NCBI GenBank assembly: GCA_021827255.1
Contig: JAKAWO010000011.1
Coordinates: forward strand, 1-22,041
Reading direction: 5' to 3'
Source of the DNA: Acidobacteriota bacterium
GTDB lineage: Bacteria; Acidobacteriota; Terriglobia; UBA7540
Length of the DNA stretch: 22,041 nt
The translations under genes and the position numbers were made by a program. The notes beneath the pieces were generated by a model. It was not told where the DNA came from and did not search any database. It worked only from the letters and a program-made list of their open reading frames with translations. Below are positions 1 through 7,420 of the stretch, one piece after another (the first letter of the stretch is position 1; each line of letters starts with the position of its first letter).

Positions 1-469
1 CGCGCAAAAAAGCAGCGGGTGTCGTGGAGCGCATCGCTGCAGATTGCCGCACAAATATCTCGAGGTCAGCTTCGCTGCGCAGCGGCGATTCCGTGTCGCT
101 GGCCGGCCCATAGGCTTCAAGGGGCGTCGTCAGGTATTGGATGAGAAGATCGGCGTTCGGCTTGGGGCCGCGGAGCGCCGTTTCCCAGCGCGCCAGGATG
201 GCGTGAATCTCTGCCGCGTACGCCTCCGTGATAAACGCATCTTGCCCTGGCTTGACCTCGCTGAAAACGTGAGCCAACGGGTTTGGAGCCCGGAAATGCG
301 GGATCACCCGACAACCGGTTTGATCCGCCAACAAGCCCCCTGGCGACGCAGGGATCACGAAGGCGCTTGGGCGAAGCGAGCCAGGGAAAATTAAGGCCGG
401 AGTCCACCCAATGCGATTCAAGAAATCCCGGCGGGATAACCGGCGCGGTTCCGAGTGCAGACCTTTCAA
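1..469 (-). CDS. Tat-exported protein, probable CRTAC1/ASPIC-UnbV family, N-terminal part (runs off left edge)
   Basis: An uninterrupted minus-strand frame runs from an in-frame stop at 497-499 through position 1, about 156 codons without a stop. Near its N terminus is a twin-arginine motif, SRRDFLN, followed by a hydrophobic stretch (WTPALIFPGSL), as expected for a Tat signal peptide. The mature part contains VKPGQDAFITEAYAAEIHAI and then ARWETALRG. From memory this resembles the region after the signal peptide in acidobacterial CRTAC1 (FG-GAP/ASPIC-UnbV) proteins, whose repeats would lie beyond the edge. That family call is moderate; export by Tat is better supported. The start is uncertain. 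No ATG lies in frame, and I used TTG at 469, which has no good ribosome binding site. An out-of-frame ATG at 500 has GGGGA before it but stops after 8 codons. Confidence 0.6.
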   Translation of the reverse strand, partial: MKGLHSEPRRLSRRDFLNRIGWTPALIFPGSLRPSAFVIPASPGGLLADQTGCRVIPHFRAPNPLAHVFSEVKPGQDAFITEAYAAEIHAILARWETALRGPKPNADLLIQYLTTPLEAYGPASDTESPLRSEADLEIFVRQSAAMRSTTPAAFLR

Positions 470-480
470 CCGTTCAACCG
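465..480. repeat. Perfect tandem 8-mer at the start of the Tat protein gene
   Basis: TTCAACCG occurs twice back to back (CGGTTGAA on the coding strand). The pair lies between the out-of-frame ATG at 500 and the Tat motif, and the proposed TTG start falls inside it. Confidence 0.8.
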
Positions 481-677
481 TCCGTATCTCCAGTTGTCAT
501 CGTCCCCAGGGTCAAGCGCCAAGCCGTCTCCTCAAGTGCAGTTCAGCCCTGATGGCGCGCATCCCGAGCGCGATTCGGACGCTCGCCACGCCGAAAGCCG
601 GCGTTCGCTCGTAAATCTCCATCCGCCAGGACGCAGATTGCCCGCGCAAAATCCGAAGGCAAGGACCTCGATCGAGC

Positions 678-1397
678 TTACGGCCGCCCCGTGCCTTTCG
701 AACTCGCCTGCTGAGGGACGGCCTTCCAAACTTTTCCCCCGTCAGATGAGCTAAAAATCCTTCCGCCTTGCGTCACCACCTGGAGTGACTCCGCTCCGCT
801 CGCCCGCACTTCGACCACATCATCGGCGCTTGGGAACAGGATCCTCTGCCAGCTCCGCCCTCCGTCTTGAGTTCGCAGAATCGTCCCATGATCGCCTACA
901 ACCCATCCCACACGCCTGCTGACAAAGGCGATCGCATGCAGGTCCGTCTTCACACCGCTGGGCTCGGCGGCCCATTCGTTGTTTCCGCGCAATCGCTCAA
1001 TCAGCCCATGGGGACCGACGCGCCATCGGTCCGAATTGAGGAGCATGTCCTGCATGACCTGCTCCTCGAGCGCAGGGTTGGCTGGCGTAGGCTGGGGCGC
1101 GTCCATGCCGCTCGAGTAGCCTCCTTGTCCTTCTTCATTGAGCGGCGCGGCGCGAAGCGATCCTGACCCTGTCAGGTTCAGGCTCTTTCCCACTCTCTGG
1201 GCTGCCTTCTTGGAGGAATCCTTTGGCTTACGCGCGCGGGATTTCGCGGGCTGCGCGGACGTTTGGGCTGAGTGCTGCGGGGCGTTGGACGGCGTGCGAG
1301 CCAACTGGGCGTGAAGATGAGGAGCTGCTAGCCAACCTCCCGACACAATGAGAACCCATCCAAACGAGGCCCGATTCTTCGGCGGCTGAAACTTCAT
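678..1397 (-). CDS. Secreted YCF48-like (photosystem II assembly factor-type) repeat protein
   Basis: A 239-residue protein. Residues 1-31 look like a signal peptide ending in HLHA/Q. Residues 35-110 are a low-complexity linker rich in Ala, Ser, Lys and Pro. The C-terminal part carries the YCF48/BNR-type signature twice: around residues 154-184 (VGWVVGDHGTILRTQDGG, then RSWQRI) and, more diverged, around 207-226 (GGRIFSSSDGGKVWKAV). Each is a blade of a beta-propeller, so this is at most part of a propeller and may need a partner. Such short YCF48 proteins are common in Acidobacteria; their function is not established and nothing here implies photosynthesis. ATG at 1397 is favoured by the signal peptide and by a well-spaced promoter just upstream. 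Confidence 0.8.
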   Translation of the reverse strand: MKFQPPKNRASFGWVLIVSGGWLAAPHLHAQLARTPSNAPQHSAQTSAQPAKSRARKPKDSSKKAAQRVGKSLNLTGSGSLRAAPLNEEGQGGYSSGMDAPQPTPANPALEEQVMQDMLLNSDRWRVGPHGLIERLRGNNEWAAEPSGVKTDLHAIAFVSRRVGWVVGDHGTILRTQDGGRSWQRILFPSADDVVEVRASGAESLQVVTQGGRIFSSSDGGKVWKAVPQQASSKGTGRP

Positions 1398-1415
1398 TGG
1401 AGCCTACCCCCCGGA

Positions 1416-1444
1416 CATATAGCTGATTTCGGCGGGGCGGTCAA
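1416..1444 (-). promoter_or_regulatory. Sigma70-type promoter for the YCF48-like gene
   Basis: On the minus strand TTGACC (1439-1444) and TATATG (1416-1421) are separated by 17 bases. The predicted start of transcription is about 12 bases from the ATG at 1397, so the leader would be very short. Confidence 0.5.
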
Positions 1445-1525
1445 CGAGTTGGAATTCGCGCTTATCATCGCAAACCCGAATCAGGTGGCTCGGCCGATCA
1501 GCCCGTGTTCCGCCAAGCGGTCCTT

Positions 1526-2689
1526 TTACGGTCGGCCGGCGTTCGTCTGCCCCCGGTCTTGTAGTTGCTGAAAGGCAGTGACCATGGCCTGCTCTCGCTT
1601 GGCTTGTGCCGTCTGCCCGGAGCGAAAGTACACCTGCGACAGCAGAATCCGCGCCGGGATATCGTCAGGCGACTCCTCGAGAACCTTCCTCAGCAAATGC
1701 TCAGCCTTCGCGTTGTCACCCTCGTGCGCGGCGAGCTCGGCGGCTTCAAACAGCACCTGAGGATCGCCTGGCGCGGCGCGCTCAGCCCTCGCCAGATAGC
1801 CCGCGGCCTTTGTAAACCGCCCTCGCAGCCGGTTGCGCCGGGCCATGTAATAATTAGCCGCGAAGTCATTCGGGGCTTCGCCCAGAGCTTTCCGATAATA
1901 GCTCAAGGCCATTTGCCGGTTGCCGAGGGTTAAGTAGGCAGCCGCTATGTCTGAGTCGAGGCCAGGCAGGCCCGGATGGGCCTCGCCGGCTTGCCTGAAC
2001 TCGCGCAAAGCCAGCCTGCTCTGGTGGAGGTCAAGATAAGCCTCCCCCAGCACGATCCTTATCTCGGCTGACCCGCCGGCTTTGAGCGCCTCTCGGAGAA
2101 GCGGCACGGCGCGGCCGTAAAATCCCATATTCAGATAGCACGAGCCCAATATGAAATCCGCCGAAGGGTTTTCACGGAAGCCGGCCCGCGCTCGGTCAGC
2201 CTCGATGGCCGCCAACTCGTATTCCTTCAGATGGAACAAGCACATGGCCAGCAACAGGCGGGTGTGGGCGTCGCCCGGATTCAGAAGCATCGCCCGGCCA
2301 AGCTCCGGGACCGCGTCGCCATACCGTTGCGCCTTGATCAGAACGACACCGAGTTTCAAATAGGCGTTCGGATTGCCCGAGTCAAGCGCGATCGCCTCGC
2401 GATAGGCCAGGATCGCCTTGGGATAATCTGCCAGCCGTGAATAGACCTTCGCCAGGCCCCTGAGATCGGCGGCAGTTGGAGAGCTTCCCACGCAGGCTTC
2501 GTATCGCGCGCGCGCCTGCTGAAGGTGCCCTTGCGCAAGCAACCTCGCTCCCGATGGGCAGACCGGTGCTGCCGGGCGAGCCGCCATCAACACTATCAGC
2601 GGCATCAGCCAGATTCCCAGGGGCCGAACTTGATAGCCGTTCCTGAGCGACAAAGGCAGTTTCCCTCGTCCTGAGCGTAGTACTATCAT
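1526..2689 (-). CDS. Exported tetratricopeptide repeat (TPR) protein
   Basis: From ATG 2689 the protein has 387 residues. A basic N terminus and a hydrophobic segment (GIWLMPLIVLMAA, about residues 25-37) form a signal peptide or anchor. From about residue 48 to the end, 34-residue TPR units follow one another, for example AILAYREAIALDSGNPNAYL and ALSYYRKALGEAPNDFAAN, making about nine to ten helical hairpins. TPR arrays mediate protein-protein contacts; the partner is unknown. The frame is open up to 2908, but the extra N-terminal residues lack TPR or signal character. TTG at 2653 is a credible alternative start: AGGACGAGGG lies about 8 bases before it, and it keeps the signal peptide. A TATGAT that could be a -10 box overlaps the ATG at 2689, which also favours the downstream start. 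Confidence 0.82.
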   Translation of the reverse strand: MIVLRSGRGKLPLSLRNGYQVRPLGIWLMPLIVLMAARPAAPVCPSGARLLAQGHLQQARARYEACVGSSPTAADLRGLAKVYSRLADYPKAILAYREAIALDSGNPNAYLKLGVVLIKAQRYGDAVPELGRAMLLNPGDAHTRLLLAMCLFHLKEYELAAIEADRARAGFRENPSADFILGSCYLNMGFYGRAVPLLREALKAGGSAEIRIVLGEAYLDLHQSRLALREFRQAGEAHPGLPGLDSDIAAAYLTLGNRQMALSYYRKALGEAPNDFAANYYMARRNRLRGRFTKAAGYLARAERAAPGDPQVLFEAAELAAHEGDNAKAEHLLRKVLEESPDDIPARILLSQVYFRSGQTAQAKREQAMVTAFQQLQDRGQTNAGRP

Positions 2690-2854
2690 AACCCAGCCCA
2701 AGTTCGTCACGCTTGGCGCATTTTGGAGAGAGGTTTCAAAACTGTGTTGGGTGGCAATTGTCAGTGGCGCAGGGCAGGCGCAAATGAGAGCGCTGGGCTG
2801 TGCTGAGGCGTGGCTGCTACAATAAGGCTCCCTTCGAAACAGCGTGAGGAAAGA

Positions 2855-3091
2855 ATGAGAGGTAAACCGGCCACTCTCTTCGACAAGACGCGCGCCACTG
2901 CCTATCAAGGCGTCGATACCTGGGAAGGGCTAATAAAGAGTCTAGCTGACCTACGCTTGGAGAAGAATGAACTGGTTCAGGCGGTTGCAATCGGAAGCCA
3001 TGAAAATCTGCCAGAACTTTTTGCATCGAACTCTGCGCCCTTCGGACTAAAAGGGCTTGATCAAAGAGGCAGTCTGTCAGTGTACGAGTAG
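2855..3091 (+). CDS. Small hypothetical protein of unknown function
   Basis: A 78-codon frame starting MRGKPATLFDK, with GAGGAAAG just before the ATG acting as a plausible ribosome binding site and TACAAT (2818-2823) as a possible -10 box. I do not recognise the product. It is mostly hydrophilic and probably helical (SLADLRLEKNELVQAV), with no membrane segment or known motif. It ends next to the decayed transposase fragment, so it may be the remaining 5' part of a longer gene broken by that insertion. It could also be chance coding. Confidence 0.3.
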   Translation: MRGKPATLFDKTRATAYQGVDTWEGLIKSLADLRLEKNELVQAVAIGSHENLPELFASNSAPFGLKGLDQRGSLSVYE

Positions 3092-3120
3092 TCTCGCCGA
3101 TTTGGACGTGATGATCGAAA

Positions 3121-3504
3121 CGGGATGTAGGCCCTCTCTCCGGGCAGGCGTCGCTGTTGCGCTGGCTCGATCTTCTCGTCCTCGTGGAAGGCGTGCAGGA
3201 AGTTCCACGCCGCCTCCGGCGATGGCCACTCATGGCCGATCAACTCGGCCCGCCCAGCGTCCTCGCGCCAACGCGCTTAATCCTCCAGGCAGTCGCCTCC
3301 GGCGGCGTTCAGAATCACGAAACTCACGTCGCTTCCTCGTAGCCCCGCTGGCGTTCTTTGATCCGCACCTGCTGCTGGACGCTCCCCGGTAGGCCCAGAG
3401 AGCGGAAGACCGCCCAGCGCGGTCAGGACTTCCGAGGCGGGTTCTGGGTCCGCTTCAAACCGCAGCGGCGATTCGGTCGGAGACGGCTTCGCTTCTTTGC
3501 GCAT
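3121..3504 (-). pseudogene. Decayed N-terminal fragment of an IS1380-family transposase
   Basis: Reading the minus strand from ATG 3504, three frames must be joined to follow one protein. MRKEAKPSPTESPLRF to TALGGLPL (3504-3400) is followed in another frame by VRIKERQRGYEEAT (about 3330-3385). SFVILNAAGGDCLED (3280-3324) and then DAGRAELIGHEW with PSPEAAWNFLHAFHE (about 3181-3260) come next, ending near GERAYIP at 3121. The order and wording match the N terminus of IS1380-type DDE transposases as I remember them. The catalytic domain is absent, the frames are shifted at least twice, and a short segment after GGLPL seems missing. No terminal inverted repeats were identified. This is a fossil of a mobile element and cannot be active. 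Confidence 0.75.
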
Positions 3505-3970
3505 GCCCCGATGCTACCCAAAATTCGCGCCCCGCGGGCGGAATTGCTCACCTCGCACGCCCAACGCCGCGCCTCGGATTCAGGGCAATTCCACGCGCCC
3601 TCCTCCGCACCTCACCGGGCGCTCCACCATCCGAACCGTTCTTACCGAAGGATCGAGGCAGCGCGTCGGGCGCGGCCGGAAGGCCACTGCGACTCGACCG
3701 CGAAATCACAGGCGGGAGCCCGGCACCGTTTCCTGCGTCGCGGGTTCTCCATCATGGCTGCGGGTTCAGGTTGACAGCCAAGGGTTCGGAATACCGATGT
3801 CTCGCCCCTTTTGAGCAAACTGCTGGATTTGCCAGAGCCTTACGTTAAACTAAGACCGCGTCTATTCCTCACGGCGAAACAAGCGCGGGGGAAAATGACG
3901 CGCTCGGAGGGCGGAGGACTGGAGGGCGCGTGCTGGATCAGAGCATTCGAATCAGGGGCAACTTTCCCAG
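3505..3970. other. Stretch without a recognised gene upstream of the oxidase operon
   Basis: About 466 bases between the transposase fragment and the cupredoxin gene. Open frames here translate to Arg/Pro/Ser-rich sequence without recognisable features. GTTAAACT at 3844-3851 might be a -10 element for the oxidase operon, but no matching -35 box is seen. TTGACA at 3773-3778 has no convincing -10 partner. Confidence 0.5.
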
Positions 3971-4768
3971 ATGAAGCTGCGCACGGGCGAGCGCGCCAGC
4001 TTATTGCTGGGCATCATCGTGGCGGGCCTTAATTTTTTCTCTTGCGGCAGGCGTCCGCAAAGCCAGCCTGGCGCGCCCATTTCAGGCTCGAGGGCAGCCA
4101 AGCCAACCCCGATTAACTTGGCTACGGTGGGGAAAATTTCCGGAACGATCTATTTCAAGGGCCAGGCGCCGAGCTTGCCCATTATTCACATGGGCGGCGA
4201 CCCGGTTTGCGCGAGCAAGCACCAAGGCAAGCCGGTTTACGCCGAGGACGGCAAGGTCAACCCGAACGGAACGCTTCCGAACGTATTCGTTTTCGTTAAG
4301 GCCGGCGCCGGGAAGTATATTTTTGCACCACCGTCAAAGCCTGTCGTTCTGGCGCAGAAAGGTTGCATGTACGTGCCGCACGTGCTGGGGATTCAAGCGG
4401 GGCAGCAGCTCAAGATCATCTCAGAAGATCCGACCATGCACAATGTGCATTTGATCGCCAAGAACAATCCGGAGTGGAATGTTTCGCAGGCCCCGGGCGC
4501 GCCGCCGATCGTCAAGACTTTTTCACGGCCGGAAGTGATGATGACGGCGGAGTGCAATCAGCACCCTTGGATGCGGTGCTATATCGGCGCAGTCGGCAAT
4601 CCTTTCTATGCGGTCACGGGAACGGACGGTCAATACGCGCTGAAAGGTGTGCCGCCGGGGGCTTATACGATTGAGGCCTGGACGGCGACGTTTGGAACGC
4701 AGATACGACAGGTGGTGGTGAGGCCCAAGCAAACAACGAAGGCGGATTTCACGTTCAAGCCTTCTTGA
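3971..4768 (+). CDS. Cupredoxin lipoprotein with amicyanin-like type 1 copper site
   Basis: A 265-residue protein. A hydrophobic N terminus ends in a lipobox-like FFSC (Cys25), suggesting a lipid-anchored protein on the outer face of the membrane. Residues about 55-210 look like a cupredoxin fold. MHNVH (His157) and CNQHPWM (Cys195, His198, Met201) reproduce the His, Cys-x2-His-Pro-x-Met ligand set of amicyanin (PHNVH and CTPHPFM), so a blue copper centre is likely. Cys80 and Cys132 might form a disulfide. Residues about 215-264 (VTGTDGQYALKGVPPGAYTI) are a carboxypeptidase-regulatory-like beta sandwich. The gene heads the cytochrome oxidase cluster, and its stop overlaps the TTG that is one possible start of subunit II. 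I infer a role in electron delivery to the oxidase; copper delivery is the alternative. Confidence 0.82.
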   Translation: MKLRTGERASLLLGIIVAGLNFFSCGRRPQSQPGAPISGSRAAKPTPINLATVGKISGTIYFKGQAPSLPIIHMGGDPVCASKHQGKPVYAEDGKVNPNGTLPNVFVFVKAGAGKYIFAPPSKPVVLAQKGCMYVPHVLGIQAGQQLKIISEDPTMHNVHLIAKNNPEWNVSQAPGAPPIVKTFSRPEVMMTAECNQHPWMRCYIGAVGNPFYAVTGTDGQYALKGVPPGAYTIEAWTATFGTQIRQVVVRPKQTTKADFTFKPS

Positions 4769-5622
4769 GTCGAGGGCCCCAGCCGCAATCCGGGAGCAAC
4801 GGTCCGGGGCGGCGCTTTGCAAAGCAGACTATGGCGAGGGTTCTCTCGTTCACGATCGTTCTGGGAACGGCCGTCACGGTCATCCTCTTCTGGCGGCGGG
4901 TCTGGTGGTTTCCGCCGAATATTTCCACGCAGGGGGCGGGAGTGGACCGCGAGTTCGGGCTGACGCTCCTTGTGACTGGCATCCTGTTTGTCGCCGCTCA
5001 GCTCATCCTCGCTTATTGTATCGGGCGGGGGCGCAAAAGCGGGCGAGCAGCATACAACACCGGGAACCTCAGGATGGAAGTGGCCCGGGCGGTCCTTGCG
5101 GCGGCGACATTCATCGGGCTGGCTCTCAGCAGTTATCGGACTTGGGCGCGGATGTATTTTATCGGCGCGCCGCGTAACGCTTTGAGAATCCAGGTTGAGG
5201 CGGAGCAATTCGCTTATTGGTTCCGTTATCCGGGCCCGGACGGTGTCTTCGGCCCCATGCACCTGCGCCTGGTGAATGACGCGACGGGTAATTACTTTGG
5301 CCTCGATCCGACGCGCGATCCCGCCTCGCGCGACGACATCGTCACGGCGACGCTTGGCATTCCGGAGAATCGGCCCATCGAGCTGTTGCTGATGTCGAGA
5401 GATGTGATCCACTCCTTTTACGTGCCACAGCTCCGAATCCAGCAGGACATTGTTCCGGGCATGGTGATTCCCATTCACTTTACCGCGACCCGAACAGGCG
5501 ACTATGAGATTGTGTGCACGCAGCTCTGCGGGCTGGGACACTACGCGATGCGCGCGCCGCTCAAGGTGATGAAGGAGCCGAATTTCAAGAAATGGCTGGC
5601 GAAGCAAGCGGCGGAGCAATGA
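4765..5622 (+). CDS. ctaC: Cytochrome c oxidase subunit II
   Basis: Subunit II receives electrons at the dinuclear CuA centre and passes them to subunit I. The CuA site is visible: DVIHSFYVP (His216), then CTQLCGLGHYAM (Cys251, Cys255, His259, Met262). The position usually held by Glu between the cysteines is Gln253. Three hydrophobic segments precede the periplasmic domain (about 26-43, 65-87 and 107-122), one more than the two usual in this subunit. QFAYWFRYPGPDG is the aromatic-rich entry region. Residues are counted from TTG 4765, which overlaps the preceding stop. ATG at 4831 (MARVLSF) is an equally good or better start and would lose 22 hydrophilic residues; neither has a strong ribosome binding site. 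It is the second gene of the operon, with 13 bases before subunit I. Confidence 0.93.
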   Translation: MSRGPQPQSGSNGPGRRFAKQTMARVLSFTIVLGTAVTVILFWRRVWWFPPNISTQGAGVDREFGLTLLVTGILFVAAQLILAYCIGRGRKSGRAAYNTGNLRMEVARAVLAAATFIGLALSSYRTWARMYFIGAPRNALRIQVEAEQFAYWFRYPGPDGVFGPMHLRLVNDATGNYFGLDPTRDPASRDDIVTATLGIPENRPIELLLMSRDVIHSFYVPQLRIQQDIVPGMVIPIHFTATRTGDYEIVCTQLCGLGHYAMRAPLKVMKEPNFKKWLAKQAAEQ

Positions 5623-5635
5623 GGACGGCTGGAGC

Positions 5636-7420
5636 ATGACGCCAACCCACAGCCAAGCGATCCCGCGGAAGGCAGCACGAGGCTTCCTCCGAAAATACGT
5701 CTTCAGCACGGACCACCAAATCATCGGCAAGCAGTATTACTTCCTGGCGCTATTTTCCGCGTTGGTGGCGATGCTTCTCTCCTGGCTGATGCGGGTGCAT
5801 CTGGCCTGGCCGAGACTGGCGATTCCAGGCCTCGGCGAACTTTCTGCCGCGGGGGCGCCGAACGGGATGATGACGCCTGAGTATTATCTATCGCTCCTGA
5901 CGATGCACGGGACGCTGATGATTTTCTTCGTTTTGACCACAGCGCCGCAATCAGGCTTTGGCAACTGTTTTCTTCCCGCGCAGATTGGCGCAGACGAGAT
6001 GGCGTTTCCGCGGCTCAACATGCTTTCATTCTGGCTCACCTTCACGAGCCTCGGGGCGCTGCTTTCGAGCTTTTGGGCGCGGGGTGGGCCGGCGACTTCG
6101 GGGTGGACGGCTTACCCGCCGTTGAGTGGCCTCGGCAGCATCACCGGGCCGGGGGAAGGATGGGGCCAGAGCCTTTGGATCATCTCGATTGCGCTGTTCT
6201 GTGTGGGGTCGCTTTTGGGGGCGCTGAACTTTATCACCACCACACTCGATCTGCGCGCTCGCGGCATGACGCTGATGCGGATGCCGCTCACCGCTTGGGC
6301 GTGGTTTGTCACAGCGATTTTGATGCTGCTCTCTTTCGCTGTGCTGCTGGCGGCTTGCGTCCTGCTGATGCTGGACCGCGCGGCCGGAACCAGTTTCTTT
6401 ATCCCGGCCGGGCTGATTGTGAGCGGCCAGATGATTCAAGGCCACCAGGGCGGCTCGCCTTTGTTGTGGGAGCATCTTTTCTGGTTCTTCGGCCACCCGG
6501 AGGTCTATATCGCCATTCTGCCGGCGATGGGCCTGACGTCGCACTTGCTTTCCTGCTTCGCGCGGAAGCCGGTGTTTGGCTATCGCGCCATGGTATGGGC
6601 GACGATCGCCATAGGTTTTTTGGGGTTTCTGGTTTGGGGTCATCATATGTTCGTCAGCGGGATGAATCCGTATTCCGCGTTTGCGTTTTCGGTGCTGACC
6701 GTGGTCATTGCGGTGCCTTCCGCCGTCAAGACCTTCAATTGGCTGGGAACGCTCTGGGGCGGCCGGTTGCGGCTGACGACGGCCATGCTGTTTGCGCTGG
6801 GATTTGTGTCTATCTTCGTCAGCGGCGGACTCAGCGGCATTTTTCTGGCCGAGCCGCCGGTGGATGTGCAACTCCACGCCACTTACTTTGTGGTCGCGCA
6901 TTTCCACCTGGTCATGGGCATGGCGGCAATGTTCGGCATCTTCAGCGGGACGTATTTCTGGTTTCCGAAAATGTTCGGCCGAATGATGAATGAAACTCTC
7001 GGCAAGATTCACTTCATCCTTACCTTTATTGGTGCGTACTGCGTTTTTATGCCGATGTATTTTCTGGGCATGGCCGGGAACGTGCGGCGCTACGCCCAAT
7101 TTGTGGATCCCTATCTTCAGCCTTTGATGCCGCTGCACCGATTCATTACGGTAGCGGCGCTCGGGTTGGGCGCGGCGCAGATGATCTTTGTCTTCAACTT
7201 GTTTGGGAGCCTGTTTGGGGGCGAGAAAGCGGGCGAAAACCCTTGGGAGGCCACCACGCTCGAATGGGTGGCCGCGTCGGCCGGCAAGGATTTGGTGGTT
7301 TACCGAGGCGCTTACGAATACGCCGTGCCCGGCAAGGAAAAGGATTATGTGATGCAGAATGCGCCCGACGCGAGCGGATCGAGGGCGGAAAAGGGAGCAA
7401 GGGATGGCAACGCAAACTAA
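5636..7420 (+). CDS. ctaD: Cytochrome c oxidase subunit I (heme-copper oxygen reductase, A type)
   Basis: The 594-residue, 12-helix-class catalytic subunit reduces oxygen to water and pumps protons. All metal ligands are present: His91 (TMHGTLM) and His424 for low-spin heme, His422 for high-spin heme, and His287, His336 and His337 for CuB. Tyr291 in GHPEVY is the residue cross-linked to a CuB histidine. Glu289 of the same motif marks an A1-type D channel, and Lys365 (VPSAVKTFNW) marks the K channel. At the D-channel entrance the usual Asp of DMAFPR is Glu121 (GADEMAFPRLN), with Asp120 next to it; Asn128 is kept. The C-terminal tail of about 60 residues is soluble. Its end overlaps the start of subunit III by 17 bases, indicating translational coupling. 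Confidence 0.97.
   Translation: MTPTHSQAIPRKAARGFLRKYVFSTDHQIIGKQYYFLALFSALVAMLLSWLMRVHLAWPRLAIPGLGELSAAGAPNGMMTPEYYLSLLTMHGTLMIFFVLTTAPQSGFGNCFLPAQIGADEMAFPRLNMLSFWLTFTSLGALLSSFWARGGPATSGWTAYPPLSGLGSITGPGEGWGQSLWIISIALFCVGSLLGALNFITTTLDLRARGMTLMRMPLTAWAWFVTAILMLLSFAVLLAACVLLMLDRAAGTSFFIPAGLIVSGQMIQGHQGGSPLLWEHLFWFFGHPEVYIAILPAMGLTSHLLSCFARKPVFGYRAMVWATIAIGFLGFLVWGHHMFVSGMNPYSAFAFSVLTVVIAVPSAVKTFNWLGTLWGGRLRLTTAMLFALGFVSIFVSGGLSGIFLAEPPVDVQLHATYFVVAHFHLVMGMAAMFGIFSGTYFWFPKMFGRMMNETLGKIHFILTFIGAYCVFMPMYFLGMAGNVRRYAQFVDPYLQPLMPLHRFITVAALGLGAAQMIFVFNLFGSLFGGEKAGENPWEATTLEWVAASAGKDLVVYRGAYEYAVPGKEKDYVMQNAPDASGSRAEKGARDGNAN

Noticed and set aside
3358..4032. Several plus-strand frames of 70-140 codons before the cupredoxin gene
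   Set aside because: Arg/Pro/Ser-rich translations without motifs, partly antisense to the transposase fossil and partly overlapping the real start of the cupredoxin gene.
4663..5730. Open minus-strand frame of 355 codons
   Set aside because: Antisense to oxidase subunit II and its neighbours; no recognisable protein features.
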